Part shown: one piece after another, positions 47,801-61,174 of the stretch
Layout: each line of letters opens with the position of its first letter
Numbering within the stretch: the stretch's first letter is position 1
Origin: Thereva unica
Lineage: Eukaryota > Arthropoda > Insecta > Diptera > Therevidae
DNA: 64,000 bases
Assembly (NCBI GenBank): GCA_949987705.1
Contig: OX465286.1
Span: 1-64,000 of the forward strand
Direction of reading: 5' to 3'
Made by a program: the position numbers and the translations under genes
The notes under the pieces: generated by a model
What the model was told of the DNA's origin: nothing
Seen by the model: only the letters and a program-made list of their open reading frames with translations
Databases searched by the model: none

Positions 47801-50800
47801 ATGGGGTATCGTTGGAAAGGGCTCGCTCCCCCGAGTTCAGCGCACTTGATTTGGTCCAGAAATTCCAAGGGGTTCGGGAGTTATCCCCTCTTTTGTGATT
47901 TCCCCAAGGGGGGCTGCAGAACGCCCATTATCTTGGGAAATACTGGTCAGCCCGGGGTGGGATTGAATTCACAGCCTCCCTGGAAGGTCCCTAACAATTT
48001 CCCATCCAAAAAAGGGCCACTCCAGAATTTTCCCAAAACCGGAAAATTTTCAAAGGGGTACCCCTTTGGATATTTTTGGTCGATTTCACGAAAGTGCTGG
48101 GATCTTAATGAATGGGGTATCGTTGGAAAGGGCTCGCTCCCCCGAGTTCAGCGCACTTGATTTGGTCCAGAAATTCCAAGGGGTTCGGGAGTTATCCCCT
48201 CTTTTGTGATTTCCCCAAGGGGGGCTGCAGAACGCCCATTATCTTGGGAAATACTGGTCAGCCCGGGGTGGGATTGAATTCACAGCCTCCTTGGGAGGTC
48301 CCTAACAATTTCCCATCCAAAAAAGGGCCACTCCAGAATTTTCCCAAAACCGGAAAATTTTCAAAGGGGTACCCCTTTGGATATTTTTGGTCGATTTCAC
48401 GAAAGTGCTGGGATCTTAATGAATGGGGTATCGTTGGAAAGGGCTCGCTCCCCCGAGTTCAGCGCACTTTATTTGGTCCAAAAATTCTAAGGGGTTCGGG
48501 AGTTATCCCCTCTTTTGTGATTTCCCCAAGGGGGGCTGCAGGACGCCCATTATCTCGGGAAATACTGGTCAGCCCGGGGTGGGATTGAATTCACAGCCTC
48601 CCTGGGAGGTCCCTAACAATTTCCCATCCAAAAAAGGGCCACTCCAGAATTTTCCCAAAACCGGAAAATTTTCAAAGGGGTACCCCTTTGGATATTTTTG
48701 GTCGATTTCACGAAAGTGCTGGGATCTTAATGAATGGGGTATCGTTGGAAAGGGCTCGCTCCCCCGAGTTCAGCGCACTTGATTTGGTCCAGAAATTCCA
48801 AGGGGTTCGGGAGTTATCCCCTCTTTTGTGATTTCCCCAAGGGGGGCTGCAGAACGCCCATTATCTTGGGAAATACTGGTCAGCCCGGGGTGAAATTGAA
48901 TTCACAGCCTCCCTGGGAGGTCCCTAACAATTTCCTATCCAAAAAAGGGCCACTCCAGAATTTTCCCAAAACCGGAAAATTTTCAAAGGGGTACCCCTTT
49001 GGATATTTTTGGTCGATTTCACGAAAGTGCGGGGATCTTAATGAATGGGGTATCGTTGGAAAGGGCTCGCTCCCCCGAGTTCAGCGCACTTGATTTGGTC
49101 CAGAAATTCCAAGGGGTTCGGGAGTTATCCCCTCTTTTGTGATTTCCCCAAGGGGGGCTGCAGAACGCCCATTATCTTGGGAAATACTGGTCAGGCCGGG
49201 GTGGGATTGAATTCACAGCCTCCTTGGGAGGTCCCTAACAATTTCCCATCCAAAAAAGGGCCACTCCAGAATTTTCCCAAAACCGGAAAATTTTCAAAGG
49301 GGTACCCCTTTGGATATTTTTGGTCGATTTCACGAAAGTGCTGGGATCTTAATGAATGGGGTATCGTTGGAAAGGGCTCGCTCCCCCGAGTTCAGCGCAC
49401 TTGATTTGGTCCAGAAATTCCAAGGGGTTCGGGAGTTATCCCCTCTTTTGTGATTTCCCCAAGGGGGGCTGCAGAACGCCCATTATCTTGGGAAATACTG
49501 GTCAGCCCGGGGTGGGATTGAATTCACAGCCTCCTTGGGAGGTCCCTAACAATTTCCCATCCAAAAAAGGGCCACTCCAGAATTTTCCCAAAACCGGAAA
49601 ATTTTCAAAGGGGTACCCCTTTGGATATTTTTGGTCGATTTCACGAAAGTGCTGGGATCTTAATGAATGGGGTATCGTTGGAAAGGGCTCGCTCCCCCGA
49701 GTTCAGCGCACTTGATTTGGTCCAGAAATTCCAAGGGGTTCGGGAGTTATCCCCTCTTTTGTGATTTCCCCAAGGGGGGCTGCAGAACGCCCATTATCTT
49801 GGGAAATACTGGTCAGCCCGGGGTGAAATTGAATTCACAGCCTCCCTGGGAGGTCCCTAACAATTTCCTATCCAAAAAAGGGCCACTCCAGAATTTTCCC
49901 AAAACCGGAAAATTTTCAAAGGGGTACCCCTTTGGATATTTTTGGTCGATTTCACGAAAGTGCTGGGATCTTAATGAATGGGGTATCGTTGGAAAGGGCT
50001 CGCTCCCCCGAGTTCAGCGCACTTGATTTGGTCCAGAAATTCCAAGGGGTTCGGGAGTTATCCCCTCTTTTGTGATTTCCCCAAGGGGGGCTGCAGAACG
50101 CCCATTATCTTGGGAAATACTGGTCAGCCCGGGGTGAAATTGAATTCACAGCCTCCCTGGGAGGTCCCTAACAATTTCCTATCCAAAAAAGGGCCACTCC
50201 AGAATTTTCCCAAAACGGGAAAATTTTCAAAGGGGTACCCCTTTGGATATTTTTGGTCGATTTCACGAAAGTGCTGGGATCTTAATGAATGGGGTATCGT
50301 TGGAAAGGGCTCGCTCCCCCGAGTTCAGCGCACTTTATTTGGTCCAAAAATTCCAAGGGGTTCGGGAGTTATCCCCTCTTTTGTGATTTCCCCAAGGGGG
50401 GCTGCAGGACGCCCATTATCTCGGGAAATACTGGTCAGCCCGGGGTGGGATTGAATTCACAGCCTCCCTGGGAGGCCCCTAACAATTTCCCATCCAAAAA
50501 AGGGCCACTCCAGAATTTTCCCAAAACCGGAAAATTTTCAAAGGGGTACCCCTTTGGATATTTTTGGTCGATTTCACGAAAGTGCTGGGATCTTAATGAA
50601 TGGGGTATCGGTGGAAAGGGCTCGCTCCCCCGAGTTCAGCGCACTTGATTTGGTCCAGAAATTCCAAGGGGTTCGGGAGTTATCCCCTCTTTTGTGATTT
50701 CCCCAAGGGGGGCTGCAGAACGCCCATTATCTTGGGAAATACTGGTCAGCCCGGGGTGAAATTGAATTCACAGCCTCCCTGGGAGGTCCCTAACAATTTC

Positions 50801-50910
50801 CCATCCAAAAAAGGGCCACTCCAGAATTTTCCCAAAACCGGAAAATTTTCAAAGGGGTACCCCTTTGGATATTTTTGGTCGATTTCACGAAAGTGCTGGG
50901 ATCTTAATGA
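47801..50910 (+). repeat. 10-unit block, first copy of a 24-monomer-spaced duplication
   Basis: Ten consecutive units (47801 to 50910) have the same order of variants as 55265-58374 at an offset of exactly 7,464 bp (24 x 311). Diagnostic shared bases include CAAAACGGG at 50216 and 57680, CAGGCCGGGG near 49193 and 56657, GGAGGCCCC near 50474 and 57938, and TATCGGTGG near 50609 and 58073. Private differences such as GTGCGGGGA near 49030 in this copy are few. Confidence 0.85.
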
Positions 50911-53900
50911 ATGGGGTATCGTTGGAAAGGGCTCGCTCCCCCGAGTTCAGCGCACTTTATTTGGTCCAGAAATTCCAAGGGGTTCGGGAGTTATCCCCTC
51001 TTTTGTGATTTCCCCAAGGGGGGCTGCAGAATGCCCATTATCTTGGGAAATACTAGTCAGCCCGGGGTGAAATTGAATTCACAGCCTCCCTGGGAGGTCC
51101 CTAACAATTTCCCATCCAAAAAAGGGCCACTCCAGAATTTTCCCAAAACCGGAAAATTTTCAAAGGGGTACCCCTTTGGATATTTTTGGTCGATTTCACG
51201 AAAGTGCTGGGATCTTAATGAATGGGGTATCGTTGGAAAGGGCTCGCTCCCCCGAGTTCAGCGCACTTGATTTGGTCCAGAAATTCCAAGGGGTTCGAGA
51301 GTTATCCCCTCTTTTGTGATTTCCCCAAGGGGGGCTGCAGAACGCCCATTATCTTGGGAAATACTGGTCAGCCCGTAGTGAAATTGAATTCACAGCCTCC
51401 CTGGGAGGTCCCTAACAATTTCCTATCCAAAAAAGGGCCACTCCAGAATTTTCCCAAAACCGGAAAATTTTCAAAGGGGTACCCCTTTGGATATTTTTGG
51501 TCGATTTCACGAAAGTGCTGGGATCTTAATGAATGGGGTATCGTTGGAAAGGGCTCGCTCCCCCGAGTTTAGCGCACTTTATTTGGTCCAGAAATTCCAA
51601 GGGGTTCGGGAGTTATCCCCTCTTTTGTGATTTCCCCAAGGGGGGCTGCAGAATGCCCATTATCTTGGGAAATACTGGTCAGCCCGGGGTGAAATTGAAT
51701 TCACAGCCTCCCTGGGAGGTCCCTAACAATTTCCTATCCAAAAAAGGGCCACTCCAGAATTTTCCCAAAACCGGAAAACTTTCAAAGGGGTACCCCTTTG
51801 GATATTTTTGGTCGATTTCACGAAAGTGCTGGGATCTTAATGAATGGGGTATCGGTGGAAAGGGCTCGCTCCCCCGAGTTCAGCGCACTTGATTTGGTCC
51901 AGAAATTCCAAGGGGTTCGGGAGTTATCCCCTCTTTTGTGATTTCCCCAAGGGGGGCTGCAGAACGCCCATTATCTTGGGAAATACTGGTCAGCCCGGGG
52001 TGAAATTGAATTCACAGCCTCCCTGGGAGGTCCCTAACAATTTCCCATCCAAAAAAGGGCCACTCCAGAATTTTCCCAAAACCGGAAAATTTTCAAAGGG
52101 GTACCCCTTTGGATATTTTTGGTCGATTTCACGAAAGTGCTGGGATCTTAATGAATGGGGTATCGTTGGAAAGGGCTCGCTCCCCCGAGTTCAGCGCACT
52201 TGATTTGGTCCAGAAATTCCAAGGGGTTCGGGAGTTATCCCCTCTTTTGTGATTTCCCCAAGGGGGGCTGCAGAACGCCCATTATCTTGGGAAATACTGG
52301 TCAGCCCGGGGTGGGATTGAATTCACAGCCTCCCTGGGAGGTCCCTAACAATTTCCCATCCCAAAAAGGGCCACTCCAGAATTTTCCCAAAACCGGAAAA
52401 TTTTCAAAGGGGTACCCCTTTGGATATTTTTGGTCGATTTCACGAAAGTGCTGGGATCTTAATGAATGGGGTATCGTTGGAAAGGGCTCGCTCCCCCGAG
52501 CTCAGCGCACTTGATTTGGTCCAGAAATTCCAAGGGGTTCGGGAGTTATCCCCTCTTTTGTGATTTCCCCAAGGGGGGCTGCAGAACGCCCATTATCTTG
52601 GGAAATACTGGTCAGCCCGGGGTGGGATTGAATTCACAGCCTCCCTGGGAGGTCCCTAACAATTTCCCATCCAAAAAAGGGCCACTCCAGAATTTTCCCA
52701 AAACCGGAAAATTTTCAAAGGGGTACCCCTTTGGATATTTTTGGTCTATTTCACGAAAGTGCTGGGATCTTAATGAATGGGGTATCGTTGGAAAGGGCTC
52801 GCTCCCCCGAGTTCAGCGCACTTTATTTGGTCCAAAAATTCCAAGGGGTTCGGTAGTTATCCCCTCTTTTGTGATTTCCCCAAGGGGGGCTGCAGGACGC
52901 CCATTATCTCGGGAAATATTGGTCAGCCCGGGGTGGGATTGAATTCACAGCCTCCCTGGGAGGTCCCTAACAATTTCCCATCCAAAAAAGGGCCACTCCA
53001 GAATTTTCCCAAAACCGGAAAATTTTCAAAGGGGTACCCCTTTGGATATTTTTGGTCGATTTCACGAAAGTGCTGGGATCTTAATGAATGGGGTATCGTT
53101 GGAAAGGGCTCGCTCCCCCGAGTTCAGCGCACTTGATTTGGTCCAGAAATTCCAAGGGGTTCGGGAGTTATCCCCTCTTTTGTGATTTCCCCAAGGGGGG
53201 CTGCAGAACGCCCATTATCTTGGGAAATACTGGTCAGCCCGGGGTGGGATTGAATTCACAGCCTCCCTGGAAGGTCCCTAACAATTTCCCATCCAAAAAA
53301 GGGCCACTCCAGAATTTTCCCAAAACCGGAAAATTTTCAAAGGGGTACCCCTTTGGATATTTTTGGTCGATTTCACGAAAGTGCTGGGATCTTAATGAAT
53401 GGGGTATCGTTGGAAAGGGCTCGCTCCCCCGAGTTCAGCGCACTTGATTTGGTCCAGAAATTCCAAGGGGTTCGGGAGTTATCCCCTCTTTTGTGATTTC
53501 CCCAAGGGGGGCTGCAGAACGCCCATTATCTTGGGAAATACTGGTCAGCCCGGGGTGGGATTGAGTTCACAGCCTCCTTGGGAGGTCCCTAACAATTTCC
53601 CATCCAAAAAAGGGCCACTCCAGAATTTTCCCAAAACCGGAAAATTTTCAAAGGGGTACCCCTTTGGATATTTTTGGTCGATTTCACGAAAGTGCTGGGA
53701 TCTTAATGAATGGGGTATCGTTGGAAAGGGCTCGCTCCCCCGAGTTCAGCGCACTTGATTTGGTCCAGAAATTCCAAGGGGTTCGGGAGTTATCCCCTCT
53801 TTTGTGATTTCCCCAAGGGGGGCTGCAGAACGCCCATTATCTTGGGAAATACTGGTCAGCCCGGGGTGGGATTGAATTCACAGCCTCCCTGGAAGGTCCC

Positions 53901-55264
53901 TAACAATTTCCCATCCAAAAAAGGGCCACTCCAGAATTTTCCCAAAACCGGAAAATTTTCAAAGGGGTACCCCTTTGGATATTTTTGGTCGATTTCACGA
54001 AAGTGCTGGGATCTTAATGAATGGGGTATCGTTGGAAAGGGCTCGCTCCCCCGAGTTCAGCGCACTTGATTTGGTCCAGAAATTCCAAGGGGTTCGGGAG
54101 TTATCCCCTCTTTTGTGATTTCCCCAAGGGGGGCTGCAGAACGCCCATTATCTTGGGAAATACTGGTCAGCCCGGGGTGGGATTGAGTTCACAGCCTCCT
54201 TGGGAGGTCCCTAACAATTTCCCATCCAAAAAAGGGCCACTCCAGAATTTTCCCAAAACCGGAAAATTTTCAAAGGGGTACCCCTTTGGATATTTTTGGT
54301 CGATTTCACGAAAGTGCTGGGATCTTAATGAATGGGGTATCGTTGGAAAGGGCTCGCTCCCCCGAGTTCAGCGCACTTTATTTGGTCCAAAAATTCCAAG
54401 GGGTTCGGGAGTTATCCCCTCTTTTGTGATTTCCCCAAGGGGGGCTGCAGGACGCCCATTATCTCGGGAAATACTGGTCAGCCCGGGGTGGGATTGAATT
54501 CACAGCCTCCCTGGGAGGTCCCTAACAATTTCCCATCCAAAAAAGGGCCACTCCAGAATTTTCCCAAAACCGGAAAATTTTCAAAGGGGTACCCCTTTGG
54601 ATATTTTTGGTCGATTTCACGAAAGTGCTGGGATCTTAATGAATGGGGTATCGTTGGAAAGGGCTCGCTCCCCCGAGTTCAGCGCACTTTATTTGGTCCA
54701 AAAATTCCAAGGGGTTCGGGAGTTATCCCCTCTTTTGTGATTTCCCCAAAGGGGGCTGCAGAACGCCCATTATCTTGGGAAATACTGGTCAGCCCGGGGT
54801 GGGATTGAATTCACAGCCTCCCTGGGAGGTCCCTAACAATTTCCCATCCAAAAAAGGGCCACTCCAGAATTTTCCCAAAACCGGAAAATTTTCAAAGGGG
54901 TACCCCTTTGGATATTTTTGGTCGATTTCACGAAAGTGCTGGGATCTTAATGAATGGGGTATCGTTGGAAAGGGCTCGCTCCCCCGAGTTCAGCGCACTT
55001 GATTTGGTCCAGAAATTCCTAGGGGTTCGGGAGTTATCCCCTCTTTTGTGATTTCCCCAAGGGGGGCTGCAGAACGCCCATTATCTTGGGAAATACTGGT
55101 CAGCCCGGGGTGGGATTGAATTCACAGCCTCCCTGGGAGGTCCCTAACAATTTCCCATCCAAAAAAGGGCCACTCCAGAATTTTCCCAAAACCGGAAAAT
55201 TTTCAAAGGGGTACCCCTTTGGATATTTTTGGTCGATTTCACGAAAGTGCTGGGATCTTAATGA

Positions 55265-58200
55265 ATGGGGTATCGTTGGAAAGGGCTCGCTCCCCCGAGT
55301 TCAGCGCACTTGATTTGGTCCAGAAATTCCAAGGGGTTCGGGAGTTATCCCCTCTTTTGTGATTTCCCCAAGGGGGGCTGCAGAACGCCCATTATCTTGG
55401 GAAATACTGGTCAGCCCGGGGTGGGATTGAATTCACAGCCTCCCTGGAAGGTCCCTAACAATTTCCCATCCAAAAAAGGGCCACTCCAGAATTTTCCCAA
55501 AACCGGAAAATTTTCAAAGGGGTACCCCTTTGGATATTTTTGGTCGATTTCACGAAAGTGCTGGGATCTTAATGAATGGGGTATCGTTGGAAAGGGCTCG
55601 CTCCCCCGAGTTCAGCGCACTTGATTTGGTCCAGAAATTCCAAGGGGTTCGGGAGTTATCCCCTCTTTTGTGATTTCCCCAAGGGGGGCTGCAGAACGCC
55701 CATTATCTTGGGAAATACTGGTCAGCCCGGGGTGGGATTGAATTCACAGCCTCCTTGGGAGGTCCCTAACAATTTCCCATCCAAAAAAGGGCCACTCCAG
55801 AATTTTCCCAAAACCGGAAAATTTTCAAAGGGGTACCCCTTTGGATATTTTTGGTCGATTTCACGAAAGTGCTGGGATCTTAATGAATGGGGTATCGTTG
55901 GAAAGGGCTCGCTCCCCCGAGTTCAGCGCACTTTATTTGGTCCAAAAATTCCAAGGGGTTCGGGAGTTATCCCCTCTTTTGTGATTTCCCCAAGGGGGGC
56001 TGCAGGACGCCCATTATCTCGGGAAATACTGGTCAGCCCGGGGTGGGATTGAATTCACAGCCTCCCTGGGAGGTCCCTAACAATTTCCCATCCAAAAAAG
56101 GGCCACTCCAGAATTTTCCCAAAACCGGAAAATTTTCAAAGGGGTACCCCTTTGGATATTTTTGGTCGATTTCACGAAAGTGCTGGGATCTTAATGAATG
56201 GGGTATCGTTGGAAAGGGCTCGCTCCCCCGAGTTCAGCGCACTTGATTTGGTCCAGAAATTCCAAGGGGTTCGGGAGTTATCCCCTCTTTTGTGATTTCC
56301 CCAAGGGGGGCTGCAGAACGCCCATTATCTTGGGAAATACTGGTCAGCCCGGGGTGAAATTGAATTCACAGCCTCCCTGGGAGGTCCCTAACAATTTCCT
56401 ATCCAAAAAAGGGCCACTCCAGAATTTTCCCAAAACCGGAAAATTTTCAAAGGGGTACCCCTTTGGATATTTTTGGTCGATTTCACGAAAGTGCTGGGAT
56501 CTTAATGAATGGGGTATCGTTGGAAAGGGCTCGCTCCCCCGAGTTCAGCGCACTTGATTTGGTCCAGAAATTCCAAGGGGTTCGGGAGTTATCCCCTCTT
56601 TTGTGATTTCCCCAAGGGGGGCTGCAGAACGCCCATTATCTTGGGAAATACTGGTCAGGCCGGGGTGGGATTGAATTCACAGCCTCCTTGGGAGGTCCCT
56701 AACAATTTCCCATCCAAAAAAGGGCCACTCCAGAATTTTCCCAAAACCGGAAAATTTTCAAAGGGGTACCCCTTTGGATATTTTTGGTCGATTTCACGAA
56801 AGTGCTGGGATCTTAATGAATGGGGTATCGTTGGAAAGGGCTCGCTCCCCCGAGTTCAGCGCACTTGATTTGGTCCAGAAATTCCAAGGGGTTCGGGAGT
56901 TATCCCCTCTTTTGTGATTTCCCCAAGGGGGGCTGCAGAACGCCCATTATCTTGGGAAATACTGGTCAGCCCGGGGTGGGATTGAATTCACAGCCTCCTT
57001 GGGAGGTCCCTAACAATTTCCCATCCAAAAAAGGGCCACTCCAGAATTTTCCCAAAACCGGAAAATTTTCAAAGGGGTACCCCTTTGGATATTTTTGGTC
57101 GATTTCACGAAAGTGCTGGGATCTTAATGAATGGGGTATCGTTGGAAAGGGCTCGCTCCCCCGAGTTCAGCGCACTTGATTTGGTCCAGAAATTCCAAGG
57201 GGTTCGGGAGTTATCCCCTCTTTTGTGATTTCCCCAAGGGGGGCTGCAGAACGCCCATTATCTTGGGAAATACTGGTCAGCCCGGGGTGAAATTGAATTC
57301 ACAGCCTCCCTGGGAGGTCCCTAACAATTTCCTATCCAAAAAAGGGCCACTCCAGAATTTTCCCAAAACCGGAAAATTTTCAAAGGGGTACCCCTTTGGA
57401 TATTTTTGGTCGATTTCACGAAAGTGCTGGGATCTTAATGAATGGGGTATCGTTGGAAAGGGCTCGCTCCCCCGAGTTCAGCGCACTTGATTTGGTCCAG
57501 AAATTCCAAGGGGTTCGGGAGTTATCCCCTCTTTTGTGATTTCCCCAAGGGGGGCTGCAGAACGCCCATTATCTTGGGAAATACTGGTCAGCCCGGGGTG
57601 AAATTGAATTCACAGCCTCCCTGGGAGGTCCCTAACAATTTCCTATCCAAAAAAGGGCCACTCCAGAATTTTCCCAAAACGGGAAAATTTTCAAAGGGGT
57701 ACCCCTTTGGATATTTTTGGTCGATTTCACGAAAGTGCTGGGATCTTAATGAATGGGGTATCGTTGGAAAGGGCTCGCTCCCCCGAGTTCAGCGCACTTT
57801 ATTTGGTCCAAAAATTCCAAGGGGTTCGGGAGTTATCCCCTCTTTTGTGATTTCCCCAAGGGGGGCTGCAGGACGCCCATTATCTCGGGAAATACTGGTC
57901 AGCCCGGGGTGGGATTGAATTCACAGCCTCCCTGGGAGGCCCCTAACAATTTCCCATCCAAAAAAGGGCCACTCCAGAATTTTCCCAAAACCGGAAAATT
58001 TTCAAAGGGGTACCCCTTTGGATATTTTTGGTCGATTTCACGAAAGTGCTGGGATCTTAATGAATGGGGTATCGGTGGAAAGGGCTCGCTCCCCCGAGTT
58101 CAGCGCACTTGATTTGGTCCAGAAATTCCAAGGGGTTCGGGAGTTATCCCCTCTTTTGTGATTTCCCCAAGGGGGGCTGCAGAACGCCCATTATCTTGGG

Positions 58201-58374
58201 AAATACTGGTCAGCCCGGGGTGAAATTGAATTCACAGCCTCCCTGGGAGGTCCCTAACAATTTCCCATCCAAAAAAGGGCCACTCCAGAATTTTCCCAAA
58301 ACCGGAAAATTTTCAAAGGGGTACCCCTTTGGATATTTTTGGTCGATTTCACGAAAGTGCTGGGATCTTAATGA
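55265..58374 (+). repeat. 10-unit block, second copy of the 7,464-bp-spaced duplication
   Basis: Counterpart of 47801-50910, unit by unit. Immediately after it, at 58375, the sequence becomes domain V type, whereas the first copy is followed at 50911 by different domain IV units. The right edge of this duplication therefore coincides with the end of domain IV. Confidence 0.85.
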
Positions 58375-61174
58375 ATGGGGTATCGTTGGAAAGGGCTCGC
58401 TCCCCCGAGTTCAGCGCACTTGATTTGGTCCAGAAATTCCAAGGGGTTCGGGAGTTATCCCCTCTTTTGTGATTTCCCCAAGGGGGGCTGCAGAACGCCC
58501 ATTATCTCGGGAAATACTGGTCAGCCCGGGGTGGGATTGAATTCACAGCCTCCCTGGGAGGTCCCTAACAATTTCCCATCCAAAAAAGGGCCACTCCAGA
58601 ATTTTCCCAAAACCGGAAAATTTTCAAAGGGGTACCCCTTTGGATGTTTTTGGTCGATTTCACGAAAGTGCTGGGATCTTAATGAATGGGGTATCGTTGG
58701 AAAGGGCTCGCTCCCCCGAGTTCAGCGCACTTGATTTGGTCCAGAAATTCCAAGGGGTTCGGGAGTTATCCTCTCTTTTGTGATTTCCCCAAGGGGGGCT
58801 GCAGGACGCCCATTTTCTCGGGAAATACTGGTCAGCCCGGGGTGGGATTGAATTCACAGCCTCCCTGGGAGGTCCCTAACAATTTCCCATCCAAAAAAGG
58901 GCCACTCCAGAATTTTCCCAAAACCGGAAAATTTTCAAAGGGGTACCCCTTTGGATATTTTTGGTCGATTTCACGAAAGCGCTGGGATCTTAATGAATGG
59001 GGTATCGTTGGAAAGGGCTCGCTCCCCCGAGTTCAGCGCACTTGATTTGGTCCAGAAATTCCAAGGGGTTCGGGAGTTATCCTCTCTTTTGTGATTTCCC
59101 CAAGGGGGGCTGCAGGACGCCCATTTTCTCGGGAAATACTGGTCAGCCCGGGGTGGGATTGAATTCACAGCCTCCCTGGGAGGTCCCTAACAATTTCCCA
59201 TCCAAAAAAGGGCCACTCCAGAATTTTCCCAAAACCGGAAAATTTTCAAAGGGGTACCCCTTTGGATGTTTTTGGTCGATTTCACGAAAGTGCTGGGATC
59301 TTAATGAATGGGGTATCGTTGGAAAGGGCTCGCTCCCCCGAGTTCAGCGCACTTTATTTGGTCCAAAAATTCCAAGGGGTTCGGGAGTTATCCCCTCTTT
59401 TGTGATTTCCCCAAGGGGGGCTGCAGAACGCCCATTATCTCGGGAAATACTGGTCAGTCCGGGGTGGGATTGAATTCACAGCCTCCCTGGGAGGTCCCTA
59501 ACAATTTCCCATCCAAAAAAGGGCCACTCCAGAATTTTCCCAAAACCGGAAAATTTTCAAAGGGGTACCCCTTTGGATGTTTTTGGTCGATTTCACGAAA
59601 GTGCTGGGATCTTAATGAATGGGGTATCGTTGGAAAGGGCTCGCTCCCCCGAGTTCAGCGCACTTGATTTGGTCCAGAAATTCCAAGGGGTTCGGGAGTT
59701 ATCCTCTCTTTTGTGATTTCCCCAAGGGGGGCTGCAGGACGCCCATTTTCTCGGGAAATACTGGTCAGCCCGGGGTGGGATTGAATTCACAGCCTCCCTG
59801 GGAGGTCCCTAACAATTTCCCATCCAAAAAAGGGCCACTCCAGAATTTTCCCAAAACCGGAAAATTTTCAAAGGGGTACCCCTTTGGATATTTTTGGTCG
59901 ATTTCACGAAAGTGCTGGGATCTTAATGAATGGGGTATCGTTGGAAAGGGCTCGCTCCCCCGAGTTCAGCGCACTTTATTTGGTCCAAAAATTCCAAGGG
60001 GTTCGGGAGTTATCCCCTCTTTTGTGATTTCCCCAAGGGGGGCTGCAGGACGCCCATTATCTCGGGAAATACTGGTCAGCCCGGGGTGGGATTGAATTCA
60101 CAGCCTCCCTGGGAGGTCCCTAACAATTTCCCATCCAAAAAAGGGCCACTCCAGAATTTTCCCAAAACCGGAAAATTTTCAAAGGGGTACCCCTTTGGAT
60201 ATTTTTGGTCGATTTCACGAAAGTGCTGGGATCTTAATGAATGGGGTATCGTTGGAAAGGGCTCGCTCCCCCGAGTTCAGCGCACTTTATTTGGTCCAAA
60301 AATTCCAAGGGGTTCGGGAGTTATCCCTTCTTTTGTGATTTCCCCAAGGGGGGCTGCAGGACGCCCATTATCTCGGGAAATACTGGTCAGCCCGGGGTGG
60401 GATTGAATTCACAGCCTCCCTGGGAGGTCCCTAACAATTTCCCATCCAAAAAAGGGCCACTCCAGAATTTTCCCAAAACCGGAAAATTTTCAAAGGGGTA
60501 CCCCTTTGGATATTTTTGGTCGATTTCACGAAAGTGCTGGGATCTTAATGAATGGGGTATCGTTGGAAAGGGCTCGCTCCCCCGAGTTCAGCGCACTTTA
60601 TTTGGTCCAAAAATTCCAAGGGGTTCGGGAGTTATCCCCTCTTTTGTGATTTCCCCAAGGGGGGCTGCAGAACGCCCATTATCTCGGGAAATACTGGTCA
60701 GCCCGGGGTGGGATTGAATTCACAGCCTCCCTGGGAGGTCCCTAACAATTTCCCATCCAAAAAAGGGCCACTCCAGAATTTTCCCAAAACCGGAAAATTT
60801 TCAAAGGGGTACCCCTTTGGATATTTTTGGTCGATTTCACGAAAGTGCTGGGATCTTAATGAATGGGGTATCGTTGGAAAGGGCTCGCTCCCCCGAGTTC
60901 AGCGCACTTTATTTGGTCCAAAAATTCCAAGGGGTTCGGGAGTTATCCCCTCTTTTGTGATTTCCCACAAGGGGGGCTGCAGGACGCCCATTATCTCGGG
61001 AAATACTGGTCAGCCCGGGGTGGAATTGAATTCACAGCCTCCCTGAGAGGTCCCTAACAATTTCCCATCCAAAAAAGGGCCACTCCAGAATTTTCCCAAA
61101 ACCGGAAAATTTTCAAAGGGGTACCCCTTTGGATATTTTTGGTCGATTTCACGAAAGTGCTGGGATCTTAATGA
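58375..61174 (+). repeat. Satellite domain V, proximal part (GGATGTTTTT and TTTTCTCGGG units)
   Basis: Some units carry GGATGTTTTTGG instead of GGATATTTTTGG (near 58644, 59266, 59577), a change also seen near 883 at the far left. Units near 58770, 59081 and 59703 carry TATCCTCTC. TTTTCTCGGG reappears here after being absent from about 28 kb. A single extra A near 60967 makes a 312-bp unit. Confidence 0.75.

Larger units (their letters stand above)
34119..58374 (+). repeat. Satellite domain IV: CCTATCC-variant units and long higher-order repeats
   Basis: This domain is marked by units with CCTATCC in place of CCCATCC at unit offset about 203. The first begins at 34119 and the last at 57442; I see none left of the element. 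Other linked markers are GAATGCCC with AAAACTTTC (34430, 38162, 39095, 40650, 41583, 51533), TTCGAGAG with CCCGTAGTG (38784, 41272, 51222), CTGGAAGG (37540, 40028, 43138 and others), CAGGCCGGGG (45624, 49045, 56509) and TCGGTAG with ATATTGG (near 35750, 42592, 52854). Their order gives higher-order periods of 2,488 bp, 7,464 bp, 6,842 bp and 10,261 bp between blocks. Unit length is a strict 311 bp except one 309-bp unit at 45004-45312. Confidence 0.8.
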
